Part shown: in pieces, positions 32,552-40,910 of the stretch | Position numbering within the stretch: the stretch's first letter is position 1 | How the letters are laid out: each line of letters begins with the position of its first letter | Notes under the pieces: generated by a model | What the model saw: only the letters and a program-made list of their open reading frames with translations | Database searches by the model: none | What the model was told of the DNA's origin: nothing | NCBI RefSeq assembly: GCF_017592475.1 | Contig: NZ_JAGFNP010000001.1 | Coordinates: 361,546-425,545 of the forward strand | DNA length: 64,000 bases | Source: Glycomyces niveus | Lineage (GTDB): Bacteria; Actinomycetota; Actinomycetes; Mycobacteriales; Micromonosporaceae | Direction of reading: 5' to 3' | Made by a program: the position numbers and the translations under genes

Positions 32552-32998
32552 GTGGACAAACCAGACGAGGATCGGCCTCGGCGGCGCATCGTCGTCGGCG
32601 TCGACGGCTCGCCGGCGGCGCGGTCGGCATTGCGCTGGGCGCTTGAGCAGGCGAAGGCGACCGGCGCCGACGTCGAAGCCGTCTACGCCTGGAAGTACCC
32701 GATCAGCTTCGGCGCGCCCGTGCCCCTGCTGCCGGGGGTCGACATCGCCGCCGAGGCGGGCACGGCCCTCGACGCGGCGATCGCGGCCGCCGCGGGCGAC
32801 GCCGACGTCGCCGTGACGCGCCTGGTCGTGCTCGGTGACCCCGCCGCGGTCCTCCTTGAGCACGCCGCGGGCGCCGATCTGCTCGTCGTGGGCGAGCACG
32901 GCCGTGACGAGGTGGCCCGGGCCATGCTCGGCTCGGTCAGCCAGTACTGCGTCCACCATGCCCCCTGCCCGGTCGTCGTCGTCCGCGTCGCCGACTGA
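32552..32998 (+). CDS. Universal stress protein (UspA family)
   Basis: A 148-residue Usp domain: RRIVVGVDGSPAARSALRWA at the N-terminus and VVGEHGRDEVARAMLGSVS (residues about 122-140). The ATP loop here has Asp-Glu where G is usual (GEHGRDEVARAMLGS), so the spacing is kept but the second glycine context is altered. GAGGA precedes the GTG by about 6 nt; a GTG 12 nt upstream is possible. Confidence 0.9.
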   Translation: MDKPDEDRPRRRIVVGVDGSPAARSALRWALEQAKATGADVEAVYAWKYPISFGAPVPLLPGVDIAAEAGTALDAAIAAAAGDADVAVTRLVVLGDPAAVLLEHAAGADLLVVGEHGRDEVARAMLGSVSQYCVHHAPCPVVVVRVAD

Positions 32999-33121
32999 CC
33001 GCTCCGCGAACCTTCGTCCGGCGTGGGGCCGCCGGGCGGCCCGCCCGCCCAGACCACCAGCGCCACTCCTCGATGTGCCCCGAGGAGATGCAGTTGAAAA
33101 ACGACGGCCGGAGCGCCGTCA

Positions 33122-33403
33122 TCAGGTTCTGGTGTCAGACCGACCGATGCGCCAGCCCCACCAGACTTGCGACAGACCAAGTGCCGCATAGAACGGCTGA
33201 AAGAAACTGAACTCGCGGATGAAGGCGACCTCAACGACGATCCAGCCGACCACGAGCACACCCGCGAGGATCGAAAGCGGGCCGCAGCGTGCGCTGCCGC
33301 GCAGCGCAGCCGCAGCGAGTGCCGCGTTCGGCACGGCGACGATGACGCCCAGTGCGATGCCGGCGACCACCGTGTTGCCCCATGGGAGGCGACCGGTGAC
33401 CAT
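33122..33403 (-). CDS. Small three-helix membrane protein
   Basis: A 93-residue hydrophobic protein with probable helices at about residues 11-34 (VVAGIALGVIVAVPNAALAA), 43-62 (LSILAGVLVVGWIVVEVAFI) and 66-82. AGGGAG is 3 nt before the ATG. I do not recognise the family. It is the last gene of the stress-type cluster before the tRNA. Confidence 0.7.
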   Translation of the reverse strand: MVTGRLPWGNTVVAGIALGVIVAVPNAALAAAALRGSARCGPLSILAGVLVVGWIVVEVAFIREFSFFQPFYAALGLSQVWWGWRIGRSDTRT

Positions 33404-33429
33404 CGCTCCCTTTTTGGCTCCTACGCGAA

Positions 33430-33454
33430 AGCCCCGACTGAATCAGTCGGGGCT
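33430..33454 (-). terminator. Terminator of the tRNA-Val gene
   Basis: AGCCCCGACTGA and TCAGTCGGGGCT form a near-perfect palindrome about 7 nt downstream of the tRNA 3' end, followed on the minus strand by TTTC. It would also stop transcription in the other direction (GTTTGTT). Confidence 0.75.
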
Positions 33455-33460
33455 GTTTGT

Positions 33461-33535
33461 TGGTGGTCGATACTGGGATCGAACCAGTGACCCCTCGCGT
33501 GTGAAGCGAGTGCTCTCCCGCTGAGCTAATCGACC
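33461..33535 (-). tRNA. tRNA-Val (anticodon CAC), CCA encoded
   Basis: On the minus strand the gene begins GGTCGATTAGCTCAGCGGGA and has a complete cloverleaf: 7-bp acceptor stem GGTCGAT/ATCGACC, D-arm with AGCTCAGCGGGAGAGCA, anticodon stem CTCGC/GCGAG with loop TTCACAC (anticodon CAC, reading GUG), and T-arm CTGGTTCGATCCCAG. Discriminator A and CCA are encoded in the DNA. Confidence 0.95.
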
Positions 33536-33629
33536 GGGACGAGGTAGAACTGTACCGGAGTGTGTTGCGGGGGGCGAATGTGGGGGGTCGGGCGTACCGG
33601 CGGTCACAGGGGGCGGGCTTGGAGAGCGC

Positions 33630-33681
33630 TTGACAGGGGCGGGGTGAGGTCGATAGTCTTCGATGCGTTAAATCGTTTCAA
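33630..33681 (+). promoter_or_regulatory. Promoter with LacI-type operator upstream of the PL11 lyase
   Basis: TTGACA (33630-33635), 18-bp spacer, TAGTCT (33654-33659) form a strong vegetative-type promoter. TTAAATCGTTTCAA (33668-33681), an imperfect palindrome with central CG as in LacI-family operators, lies exactly over the expected start of transcription. A LacI-type repressor acting here would be encoded elsewhere. Confidence 0.6.
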
Positions 33682-33758
33682 TTGAGGCCTCCGTGCGTCC
33701 CCTCCTTGCATCCGACGCGTTCTCGCAGGCCTCGTGCGTTTTCCGAGGAGCCCCTTCC

Positions 33759-36083
33759 ATGAGTCCTCCCACTATGTTTCGCAAGGTCGTCGCGGTGTCG
33801 CTCGTCGGTGTGCTGGCCGGGGCCGGGGTCACCGCCTCGGCGCAGGCGCACGGCGGCGGTCGGCACGACGACATCCAGCTCGAGCGGCTGGACCGTGGCC
33901 TCGTCGCGGCCGTGACCGGCGACGGCGTCTTCCTGAGCTGGCGGCTGCTCGCCGACGAGGTGTCGGGTTATAACGATTCAGGTCTGACCGGGGCCACGTT
34001 CAGGGTCTACCGGGACGGCCGGAAGATCGCCACCGTCACCGACTCCACCAACTTCCTCGACACCAAGGGCGACGCCGACGCCGAGTACAAGGTGGTCGCC
34101 TACGAGCGGGGCTGGCCCACGGATGTCTCGGACACGGTCACGCCCTGGTCCGAGGGCTACCTGGACATCCCTCTGCAGAAGCCCGCCGACGGCGTCACGC
34201 CCGCGGGCGAGGCGTACCGCTACAAGGCCAACGACATCAGCCCCGGCGACCTCGACGGCGACGGGGACTACGAGTACGTCGTCAAGTGGGACCCCTCGAA
34301 CTCCAAGGACGTCTCGCAGGTCGGCTACACCGGCCCCGTCTACCTCGACGCCTACACCCAGGAGGGCGAGCTCCTCTGGCGCATCGAGCCCGGCGTGAAC
34401 ATCCGGGCCGGCGCGCACTACACCCAGTTCGACGTCTACGACTTCGACGGCGACGGCATCTCCGAGGTCATGCTCAAGACCGCACCGGGGACCAAGTCGA
34501 CCTCCTATGTGGAGGACGAGGAGCGGTACATCACGCTGCCCGAGGACGACGTCGCCGCCGGCGTGACGCATGAGGACGACTACCGGCTCTCCGCCGCGGG
34601 CTACTACGACCACCTCGTGCGGATGTTCATGGGCTGGCACGAGCACCCCGAGGTCGTCAAGGGCGACTGGCCCGCGACCATCGAGGCCGCGCTCGGGGCC
34701 GACGCGCAGTTCGACTTCGCGTACCCGCTCGCGAAGGAGGACGCCGAGACGCTCGCCGACCACTTCATCGACGTCTACGCGCCCGCGCGCTCCACCCGGA
34801 ACCAGCTGCGGAACTTCGCCGGGTTCGTCCTGTCCGGACCGGAGTACCTCACGGTCTTCAACGGCCGCACCGGTCTCGAGATGGACACCATCGACTTCCC
34901 GGTGGCCCGCGGCGACGACGGCCTCGAGTGGGGCGACTACGCCATGGCCCGCATCGAGCCGGGCAACCGCGTCGACCGGTTCCTCTCCGGCGTCGCCTAC
35001 CTCGACGGCGAACACCCGAGCGCGATCTTCGCCCGCGGCTACTACACCCGCACGACGATCACCGCGATCGACTGGGACGGCCGGAACCTGCGGCAGCGCT
35101 GGCAGGCCGACTCCGGCCACGCGCCGATGTCGAACCCGTTCAACGGCTCGCCGCACGGCGTCGAAGGCCCGGACCCCGAGTGGGGCACGCTGACCACGCA
35201 GGGCGACCACTCGCTGAGCGTGGCCGATGTGGACGGCGACGGCAAGCAGGAGATCGTCTACGGCGCCGCGACGCTCGACGACGACGGTTCGCTGCTGTAC
35301 TCCTCGTATGCGGTGATGCCGCCGAACGCCAACAACCCGGGCACGCTCGCGAAGCTCGGCCACGGCGACGCCCTGCACGTGGGCGACTTCGACCCGGCCC
35401 GCGAGGGCCTGGAGATCTTCTCGGTCTTCGAGGGCGGGGCGTGGGCGCCGTACGGGTACGCGATGCGCGACGCCGAGACCGGCGAGGTCCTGTGGGGCGG
35501 CTACTCCGGCCGCGACACCGGTCGCGGCATGGTCGGCGACATCGACCCGTCGGTCCCGGGCATGGAGGCGTGGGCATCGCTCCCGCCCGACCAGGCCGGG
35601 AACCCGGAGGGGCTGTTCACCGTGACCGGCGAGCCGATCGAGGGCGCGACGCCGGGCACGAACATGAGCATCCGCTGGGACGCCGACCTGACGACCCAGC
35701 TCGTGCACGGCGCGGACGCCGCCACCGTCGAGGAGACGACGATCCGCGACTACCAGGACGGCGTGGTCCTCGACGCCGCCGGGACGCTCACCAACAACTA
35801 CACCAAGGGCAACCCGGGCCTGGTCGCCGACGTGCTCGGCGACTGGCGCGAGGAGCTGCTGGTGCGCACCGCGGACTCGAGCGCGATCCGCGTCTTCACC
35901 GCCACGGACGTGACCGGCCACAAGCTGTTCACCCTCATGCACGACCCGCAGTACCGGGTCGGCGTGGCGAACCAGCAGACCACCTACAACCAGCCGCAGT
36001 ACCCGGGCTTCTACATGGGGTCCGACATGGACTTCGGCGAAGTCGAAGTGCCGGACTACTACGCGCCCCGCTATCGGGGCTGA
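33759..36083 (+). CDS. PL11 rhamnogalacturonan lyase, secreted
   Basis: A 774-residue exported protein. The signal peptide is MSPPTMFRKVVAVSLVGVL plus AGAGVTASAQA, cleaved before HGGG. The mature protein has the N-terminal beta domain and eight-bladed propeller of PL11 (YesW-like): repeated calcium-binding loops DLDGDGDYEYVVKWDPSNSK, DFDGDGISEVMLKTAPG, DVDGDGKQEIVYGA, and the conserved PHGVEGPDPEWGTL segment. It cleaves the rhamnose-galacturonate backbone of pectin by beta-elimination. GAGGAG 8 nt before the ATG at 33759 chooses the start. Expression is probably induced through the LacI-type site upstream. Confidence 0.9.
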   Translation: MSPPTMFRKVVAVSLVGVLAGAGVTASAQAHGGGRHDDIQLERLDRGLVAAVTGDGVFLSWRLLADEVSGYNDSGLTGATFRVYRDGRKIATVTDSTNFLDTKGDADAEYKVVAYERGWPTDVSDTVTPWSEGYLDIPLQKPADGVTPAGEAYRYKANDISPGDLDGDGDYEYVVKWDPSNSKDVSQVGYTGPVYLDAYTQEGELLWRIEPGVNIRAGAHYTQFDVYDFDGDGISEVMLKTAPGTKSTSYVEDEERYITLPEDDVAAGVTHEDDYRLSAAGYYDHLVRMFMGWHEHPEVVKGDWPATIEAALGADAQFDFAYPLAKEDAETLADHFIDVYAPARSTRNQLRNFAGFVLSGPEYLTVFNGRTGLEMDTIDFPVARGDDGLEWGDYAMARIEPGNRVDRFLSGVAYLDGEHPSAIFARGYYTRTTITAIDWDGRNLRQRWQADSGHAPMSNPFNGSPHGVEGPDPEWGTLTTQGDHSLSVADVDGDGKQEIVYGAATLDDDGSLLYSSYAVMPPNANNPGTLAKLGHGDALHVGDFDPAREGLEIFSVFEGGAWAPYGYAMRDAETGEVLWGGYSGRDTGRGMVGDIDPSVPGMEAWASLPPDQAGNPEGLFTVTGEPIEGATPGTNMSIRWDADLTTQLVHGADAATVEETTIRDYQDGVVLDAAGTLTNNYTKGNPGLVADVLGDWREELLVRTADSSAIRVFTATDVTGHKLFTLMHDPQYRVGVANQQTTYNQPQYPGFYMGSDMDFGEVEVPDYYAPRYRG

Positions 36084-36103
36084 CCGGACCTTACGGGTTC
36101 TTA

Positions 36104-36132
36104 GGGGCGGGCCGCTTCGCGCGGCCCGCCCC
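36104..36132 (+). terminator. Terminator of the PL11 lyase gene
   Basis: GGGGCGGGCCGC and GCGGCCCGCCCC pair perfectly around TTCGC, 20 bp after the lyase stop codon. Confidence 0.75.
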
Positions 36133-36291
36133 GCTGCGTCCCCCTGCGGAAATAGACATGGGATGATACGAGGAATTCACTCTGAAGCCTTGCTTTCGAC
36201 CCGCTGTTGCGGTTGAGTGAAGACCGCCCCCATCATCCCGCCTCGGGCGCCCTCGCGCCGAGGTCCCGTACGACAGCATTGGAGCTCTCCT

Positions 36292-38529
36292 GTGCGTTCC
36301 CTCAGACGGCGAGCCCGGCTCGCGGCGGCGGCCGCGGGCGCGGTCATCGTCGGCGCCTCCGGCTTCCTCTTCGCCTCGTCCGCCTACGCGGACGTCGACA
36401 TCGTGCACATCGGCGCGGTCCAGGGCTCGATCGCCGACGGCGACACCGACTTCACCTCGCCCCTGGCCGGCCAGACGGTTTACGTGCAGGGCGTGGTCAC
36501 GCAGCTGACCATGGAAGCCAACGGCAACAAGGGCTTCTTCCTGCAGGAGAAGGCCGACGCGACGGACGGCGACCCGCTCTCCTCGGACGGCATCTACGTC
36601 TTCAACAACAAGTTCTCGACCGTCCGCACCCTGAACGGCTCGCCCGCGCAGGCCGAGCTGGGCGCGAATTGGACCGTGAAGGCCGGCGACGAGATCGTTG
36701 TCCGCGCCGTGGTCGGCTCTTACTTCGGGAACATCCAGTTCAGCGGCGGCTCCACGTTCGTCTACGACGTGGTCGAGTCCGGCCTGGACCCGCTCGCCGA
36801 GGTCGCCACGGTCGAAGTCGACCCGCCGAACGACGCGAAGGCCTCTACCGAGTACTTCCGCCGCCACCTCGGCATGCAGCTCACCGTCCCGGCCGACTCG
36901 GTCGTGACCGCCGGGCGCGACGTGTACTCCAGCGGCGGCGAGGTCTGGGCGATGCGCGGCGACAGTGAAGCGGCGCAGCAGGACGGCTACGCCGCCCGCG
37001 CCTTCCGCGACGCGCACCCGCTCGACACGGTCGAAGGGAACTTCGACGACGGCAACGGCTACCTGTTCGTCATGGGCGACATGGGCATTCGCGCCACCGA
37101 GGGCACGAACGAGACGATCATCGCCCCGGCCAAGACGTACGACGTCATCACCGAGGCGAACACCGGCGGCGTGTACCTCTCGTTCGCCAAGTACGCCATC
37201 CAGGTCGCGAACGACCTCGCGCTCGAAGGCGGCCTCGAGCCGGCCGAGAACGAGCCGGTCGAGCCCGCGGGCCGGGGCGAGGCCAGCATCGCCTCGTACA
37301 ACATCGAGAACCTCTACGACTTCCGCGACAACCCGAATTCGGGCTGCGACTTCACCGGGAACACCGGCTGCACCGACGCCGAGGACCCCGAAGGCAACGT
37401 CAAGCCCCCGTTCGACTACGTCCCGGCCTCCTATGAGGAGTACGAGGCGCAGCTGCTGCGCCAGGCCGGCCAGATCGTCGAGGACCTGCACAGCCCCGCG
37501 ATCCTCATGACCCAGGAGGGCGAGGCCCAGGACGTCTGCTCGGTCAACCCCGAGTGGACCGAGCACTCCGACCTCGGGGCCGACCGCCTCGTGTGCGACC
37601 TGGTGAACACCGGCGAGGCCAACACCGGAGGCGACGGCGCGCCCGACTCCATTCAGGAGCTCGCGCTCGTCATCGCCGAGTACGGCGGCCCGGCCTACAC
37701 CGCGACCGGCGACCTCGACTCGGCCGACACCCGCGGCATCATGACCGGCTTCCTGTACCAGCCCAAGCTGGCCGGCCTGTCGAAGGTGAAGAGCTGGGAC
37801 CCGGTCTTCGGCACCGCGCCGATGGTCGAGTACCCGACCGAGGCCGACGCGATCAACGCCGACGTGCAGAACCCGAAGGCCCTCAACGCGGCCCTGCCGC
37901 AAGAGGTCATCGACCAGTGCAAGAGCTCGGGCGTCTTCGCCTGCAACGGCTTCGACGTCTTCAGCCGTCCCGCGCAGGTCGCGAAGTTCTTCCTCAAGGA
38001 CAAGCACGGCTTCAAGGCCTCGGAGATCTACCTGATCAACAACCACTTCTCCTCGGGTCCGAACACCCGCGTGCTGCACCGCACCGAGCAGGCGAACTAC
38101 CTGGCCGCGATCAGCGCCGCGATCCTCGACCACGACCGCCGGGCGAAGGTCCTGGCGGGCGGCGACCTGAACGTCTTCCCGCGCCCCGACGACCCGTTCG
38201 CCGAGGGCCAGGTCATCTCGGGCGACTGGGTCGGCCCGTCCGACCAGCTCGCGGGCCTGTACGAGGACTCGGGCCTGTCGAGCCTGCACGACCTCATGGT
38301 GGAGGAGCACCCTGAGGCGGCGTACTCCTACACCTTCATGGGCCAGACCCAGACCCTCGACCAGATGTTCGTCTCGCCCGCCCTGCTGCGCGAGGTCGAG
38401 GCCGCGGTGTCCGCGCACATCAACGCGGACTACCCGGCCGACGCGTACGACTTCGGCGAGGAGCCCGCCTACGGCCGCTACGGCGTCTCCGACCACGACC
38501 CGTCGATCGTCACGATCGACATCCGTTAA
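36292..38529 (+). CDS. Secreted ExeM/NucH-like nuclease
   Basis: A 745-residue exported enzyme. Signal peptide with an Arg-rich n-region (RSLRRRARLAAAAAGAVIVG), ending ASSAYA. An OB-fold-like domain (about 30-150, GFFLQEKADATDGDP) precedes an endonuclease/exonuclease/phosphatase domain from about residue 320: ASYNIENLYD, LMTQEGEAQD (catalytic-type Glu), INNHFSS, AGGDLNVFPRPDDP and a terminal GVSDHDPSIVTI histidine motif. Such proteins degrade extracellular DNA using divalent metals. GGAG 7 nt before the GTG. Perfect terminator hairpin follows. Confidence 0.88.
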   Translation: MRSLRRRARLAAAAAGAVIVGASGFLFASSAYADVDIVHIGAVQGSIADGDTDFTSPLAGQTVYVQGVVTQLTMEANGNKGFFLQEKADATDGDPLSSDGIYVFNNKFSTVRTLNGSPAQAELGANWTVKAGDEIVVRAVVGSYFGNIQFSGGSTFVYDVVESGLDPLAEVATVEVDPPNDAKASTEYFRRHLGMQLTVPADSVVTAGRDVYSSGGEVWAMRGDSEAAQQDGYAARAFRDAHPLDTVEGNFDDGNGYLFVMGDMGIRATEGTNETIIAPAKTYDVITEANTGGVYLSFAKYAIQVANDLALEGGLEPAENEPVEPAGRGEASIASYNIENLYDFRDNPNSGCDFTGNTGCTDAEDPEGNVKPPFDYVPASYEEYEAQLLRQAGQIVEDLHSPAILMTQEGEAQDVCSVNPEWTEHSDLGADRLVCDLVNTGEANTGGDGAPDSIQELALVIAEYGGPAYTATGDLDSADTRGIMTGFLYQPKLAGLSKVKSWDPVFGTAPMVEYPTEADAINADVQNPKALNAALPQEVIDQCKSSGVFACNGFDVFSRPAQVAKFFLKDKHGFKASEIYLINNHFSSGPNTRVLHRTEQANYLAAISAAILDHDRRAKVLAGGDLNVFPRPDDPFAEGQVISGDWVGPSDQLAGLYEDSGLSSLHDLMVEEHPEAAYSYTFMGQTQTLDQMFVSPALLREVEAAVSAHINADYPADAYDFGEEPAYGRYGVSDHDPSIVTIDIR

Positions 38530-38545
38530 GGCGCAAGGCATGACG

Positions 38546-38573
38546 AAGGGGCGGACCGAACGGTCCGCCCCTT
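38546..38573. terminator. Bidirectional terminator
   Basis: AAGGGGCGGACCG and CGGTCCGCCCCTT form a 13-bp perfect stem with an AA loop, shared between the convergent nuclease (stop 38529) and lipoprotein (stop 38586) genes. Confidence 0.85.
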
Positions 38574-38585
38574 CTCACTTTGCCC

Positions 38586-39617
38586 TTAGACGAGCTTCTT
38601 CGCGTTCTGGATCGCGGTCGCCAGGGCCTCGATGGAGGCGGCGGCGAGGCCGTACGCGTACATCGGCTCGGCCTCCCAGCCGACGATCTGGCCTTCCTGG
38701 ACGGCCGGGAGGGCGTTCCATGTCGGGAACTCGGTGAGCGCGTCGGGCTGGAGGGCCTGGACGCGGTTGTCGAGCAGGAGCACGTCGGCCGCGTACTTGT
38801 CGGCGTTCTCCCACGAGAGCAGCTCGTAGTAGTTGCCGGTGGCCTCGTCGAGCGCGTCGGGCACGATGATGTCGACGCCGAGCTCCACGAAGAAGCGGAG
38901 GTCGTTGCCGGTGGCCGGGTTCGAGGCGTAGAAGGTCTCGGCGGCGGCCGAGCACGCGAGCACCTTGACCGGGTTCGCGGCGACGGCGGCCTTGAGGGCC
39001 TCCACGGCGGCGTCGTACCGCTCCTTGTTGGCGGTGTTCGACTCCGAGTCGAGGTCCGCGCCGAGGGACTCGGCGAGCTCGGCGTGGCGGGCGATGATCT
39101 GGTCCTGCGTGTTCGCGCCGTCGTCCACGTTGAGGGCGGTGACCTCGGCGAGGCCGGTGATCTCGTCGTGGCTCTCCTCGGGCACGTACCAGAGGGTCGC
39201 GGGGTCGTAGTAGAAGTGCGTCATGAGCACCTCGGGGCCGTAGGCGGCGTAGGCCTCGACGTCGAACTCGCCGTAGACGTTGCCGAAGACCTCGAGGTCG
39301 GCGACGGGGAGGTTCCCGGCCTGGGTGGTGGGGGAGCCGTCCTCGTTCGTGGTGGGGCCGAAGACGGCCGGGACCTCGATGCCGAAGTCGTACAGCGCGG
39401 CGGCCATGCCGGTGAACGCGACGATCTTGGCAGGGGTCTGGTCGAGCTTCACCGTCGCGGGCTGGTCGTCGGTGAACTCCCACGGCCGCGCCTCGGCGGC
39501 GTCGCCGGAGCCGGAGTCATCGCCGCCCTGGCCGCAGGCGGCGAGCACGCCGGTGAGTCCGAGGGCGCCGCCGCCCGCGAGCAGGCCGCGGCGGCCGAGC
39601 TTGGCATCGAAAGCCAT
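38586..39617 (-). CDS. Iron-siderophore ABC transporter lipoprotein receptor (1)
   Basis: A 343-residue periplasmic-type binding protein of the FecB/FepB (cluster A-II) fold. The N-terminus has a twin-arginine-like GRRGLLAGG and the lipobox LAAC, so it is a membrane-anchored lipoprotein. AGE-type cluster motifs include PAKIVAFTGMAAALYDFGIE and the C-terminal YAYGLAAASIEAL. AAGGAG 7 nt before the ATG at 39617 gives the start. A DtxR/IdeR iron box lies 70 bp upstream, so it should be repressed by iron. It is paralogous to the next gene on the same strand. Confidence 0.9.
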   Translation of the reverse strand: MAFDAKLGRRGLLAGGGALGLTGVLAACGQGGDDSGSGDAAEARPWEFTDDQPATVKLDQTPAKIVAFTGMAAALYDFGIEVPAVFGPTTNEDGSPTTQAGNLPVADLEVFGNVYGEFDVEAYAAYGPEVLMTHFYYDPATLWYVPEESHDEITGLAEVTALNVDDGANTQDQIIARHAELAESLGADLDSESNTANKERYDAAVEALKAAVAANPVKVLACSAAAETFYASNPATGNDLRFFVELGVDIIVPDALDEATGNYYELLSWENADKYAADVLLLDNRVQALQPDALTEFPTWNALPAVQEGQIVGWEAEPMYAYGLAAASIEALATAIQNAKKLV

Positions 39618-39687
39618 GTGTTTCTCCTTCTTGAAGGGCATTGAGGGGCCGGACTGGGAACGGCTCGCGGACACCGCCCGGCCGATC

Positions 39688-39706
39688 AGAGGTTAGGCTA
39701 ACCTAA
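39688..39706. promoter_or_regulatory. DtxR/IdeR iron box
   Basis: AGAGGTTAGGCTAACCTAA matches the actinobacterial iron-box consensus TWAGGTWAGSCTWACCTWA at 17 of 19 positions and is centred on a perfect TTAGGCTAACCTAA core. It lies just upstream of the lipoprotein gene at 38586-39617. Confidence 0.88.
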
Positions 39707-39773
39707 TCAGAATCCGGCCTTCTGAACTGGGGTGCTCACGTGGCGTCAGCCACTGGCCCGCGGCCAGCCGGCG

Positions 39774-40814
39774 TCAGGCGCTGAGCGGCTGCGCCGCGGC
39801 GAGCCCTTCGGTGATCCGTTCCAGCTCAACGGCACCGCCGATGTGGGAGTACACCGGCTCGCCGTTCCAGCGGTACAGCTGCCCGGCCTCGATCGCGGGG
39901 AGCGCCGCCCAGGTCGGGTAGTCGGCGGCGAGCGTCTCGGGGTCGATGTTCCCGGTGCGGATGTCGAGGAAGATCGCGTCGGCCTCGTACTTGTCGATGT
40001 TCTCCCAGGACAAGAGCTCCCAGTAGCCGTTCTGGTCCGGGTTGTCGGGCACGACGAAGTCGACGCCGAGCTCGACGCACTTGCCGAGCACGTTGAACGT
40101 GGGCGGGTTGGCGATGTACAGCCCGTCGGGCCACGCGCCCACCGCCATCGCCTTGAGCGGCTTGTCCGCGACCGAGGCCGCCACCGCGCCCGCGGCCGCG
40201 CCGAAGCGCTCCACGCCCGCGGCGTTCTCCGCCGACTCCAGGTCCGCGCCGAGCGCCTTCGCAAGGGACGCATGGCGGTCGATGATCTGGTCCAGGGTCG
40301 GCTTCGAGACCTCGATGCCGATGCCCGGCGCCAGCGCCTCGACCTCCTCGAGCCGCTCCTCGGGCACGAACCACAGGTCGAAGCCCTCGTAGTAGTGGGA
40401 GACGATGAGCTGCGGGTTGAGCTGCGCGTACTTCTCGACGTCGAACTCGCCCCACGCGTTGCCGAGCACGGTCAGGTTCTCGACGGGCATGCGCCCGGCC
40501 TGGATGTCGGGAGAGCCGTCCGCGAGCGTGGTCGGCCCGAACACGGCCGCGACCTCGACGCCGTAGTCGTGCAGGGCGGCCGCGAGGCCGGTGAACGCCA
40601 CGACCGTGGTGGGCGCGCTCTCCAGTTCGACCTCGGTCTGGTCGCGCTCGTCGAGGAACGAGAACGGCCCCGACGCGGCGTTCTCGCCGCCGCCGGTCGG
40701 CTCCTCGTCCGAGCCGCAGGCCGCGAGCAGGGAGGCGGCGCCGAGACCGCCCCCCGCGGCGAAGAGGGTGCGGCGGCTGAGGCCGGAGGGGGCCAGCACA
40801 GGGCGGAGTGGCAC
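39774..40814 (-). CDS. Iron-siderophore ABC transporter lipoprotein receptor (2)
   Basis: A 346-residue FecB-type binding protein, paralogue of the 38586 product (VVAFTGLAAALHDYGVEVAA versus IVAFTGMAAALYDFGIEVPA). It has a twin-arginine-like LSRRTLFAAGG and the lipobox LAAC. The GTG at 40814 is chosen because GAAGGAG lies 6 nt upstream; an ATG 30 nt earlier has no ribosome-binding site. It is divergent from the permease operon and shares with it an intergenic iron box, so both are expected to be induced by iron starvation. Confidence 0.9.
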   Translation of the reverse strand: MPLRPVLAPSGLSRRTLFAAGGGLGAASLLAACGSDEEPTGGGENAASGPFSFLDERDQTEVELESAPTTVVAFTGLAAALHDYGVEVAAVFGPTTLADGSPDIQAGRMPVENLTVLGNAWGEFDVEKYAQLNPQLIVSHYYEGFDLWFVPEERLEEVEALAPGIGIEVSKPTLDQIIDRHASLAKALGADLESAENAAGVERFGAAAGAVAASVADKPLKAMAVGAWPDGLYIANPPTFNVLGKCVELGVDFVVPDNPDQNGYWELLSWENIDKYEADAIFLDIRTGNIDPETLAADYPTWAALPAIEAGQLYRWNGEPVYSHIGGAVELERITEGLAAAQPLSA

Positions 40815-40860
40815 GGGGAACTCCTTCAAAGGGAGAGCGTTCATGGCAGGGGTGACGCGG

Positions 40861-40879
40861 TTAGGTTAGCCTAAACAAA
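40861..40879. promoter_or_regulatory. DtxR/IdeR iron box between receptor and permease operon
   Basis: TTAGGTTAGCCTAAACAAA matches TWAGGTWAGSCTWACCTWA at 17 of 19 positions; mismatches are in the right arm. It sits between the divergent lipoprotein (start 40814) and FecCD permease (start 40911) genes and can control both. Confidence 0.85.
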
Positions 40880-40910
40880 ACCGCAGACACTATCCCTCCG
40901 GAGTTCGCAC

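Noticed and set aside
33461..33535. tRNA-Val as an integration site for the adjacent stress cluster
   Set aside because: No integrase gene and no repeat of the tRNA 3' end was found in the window.
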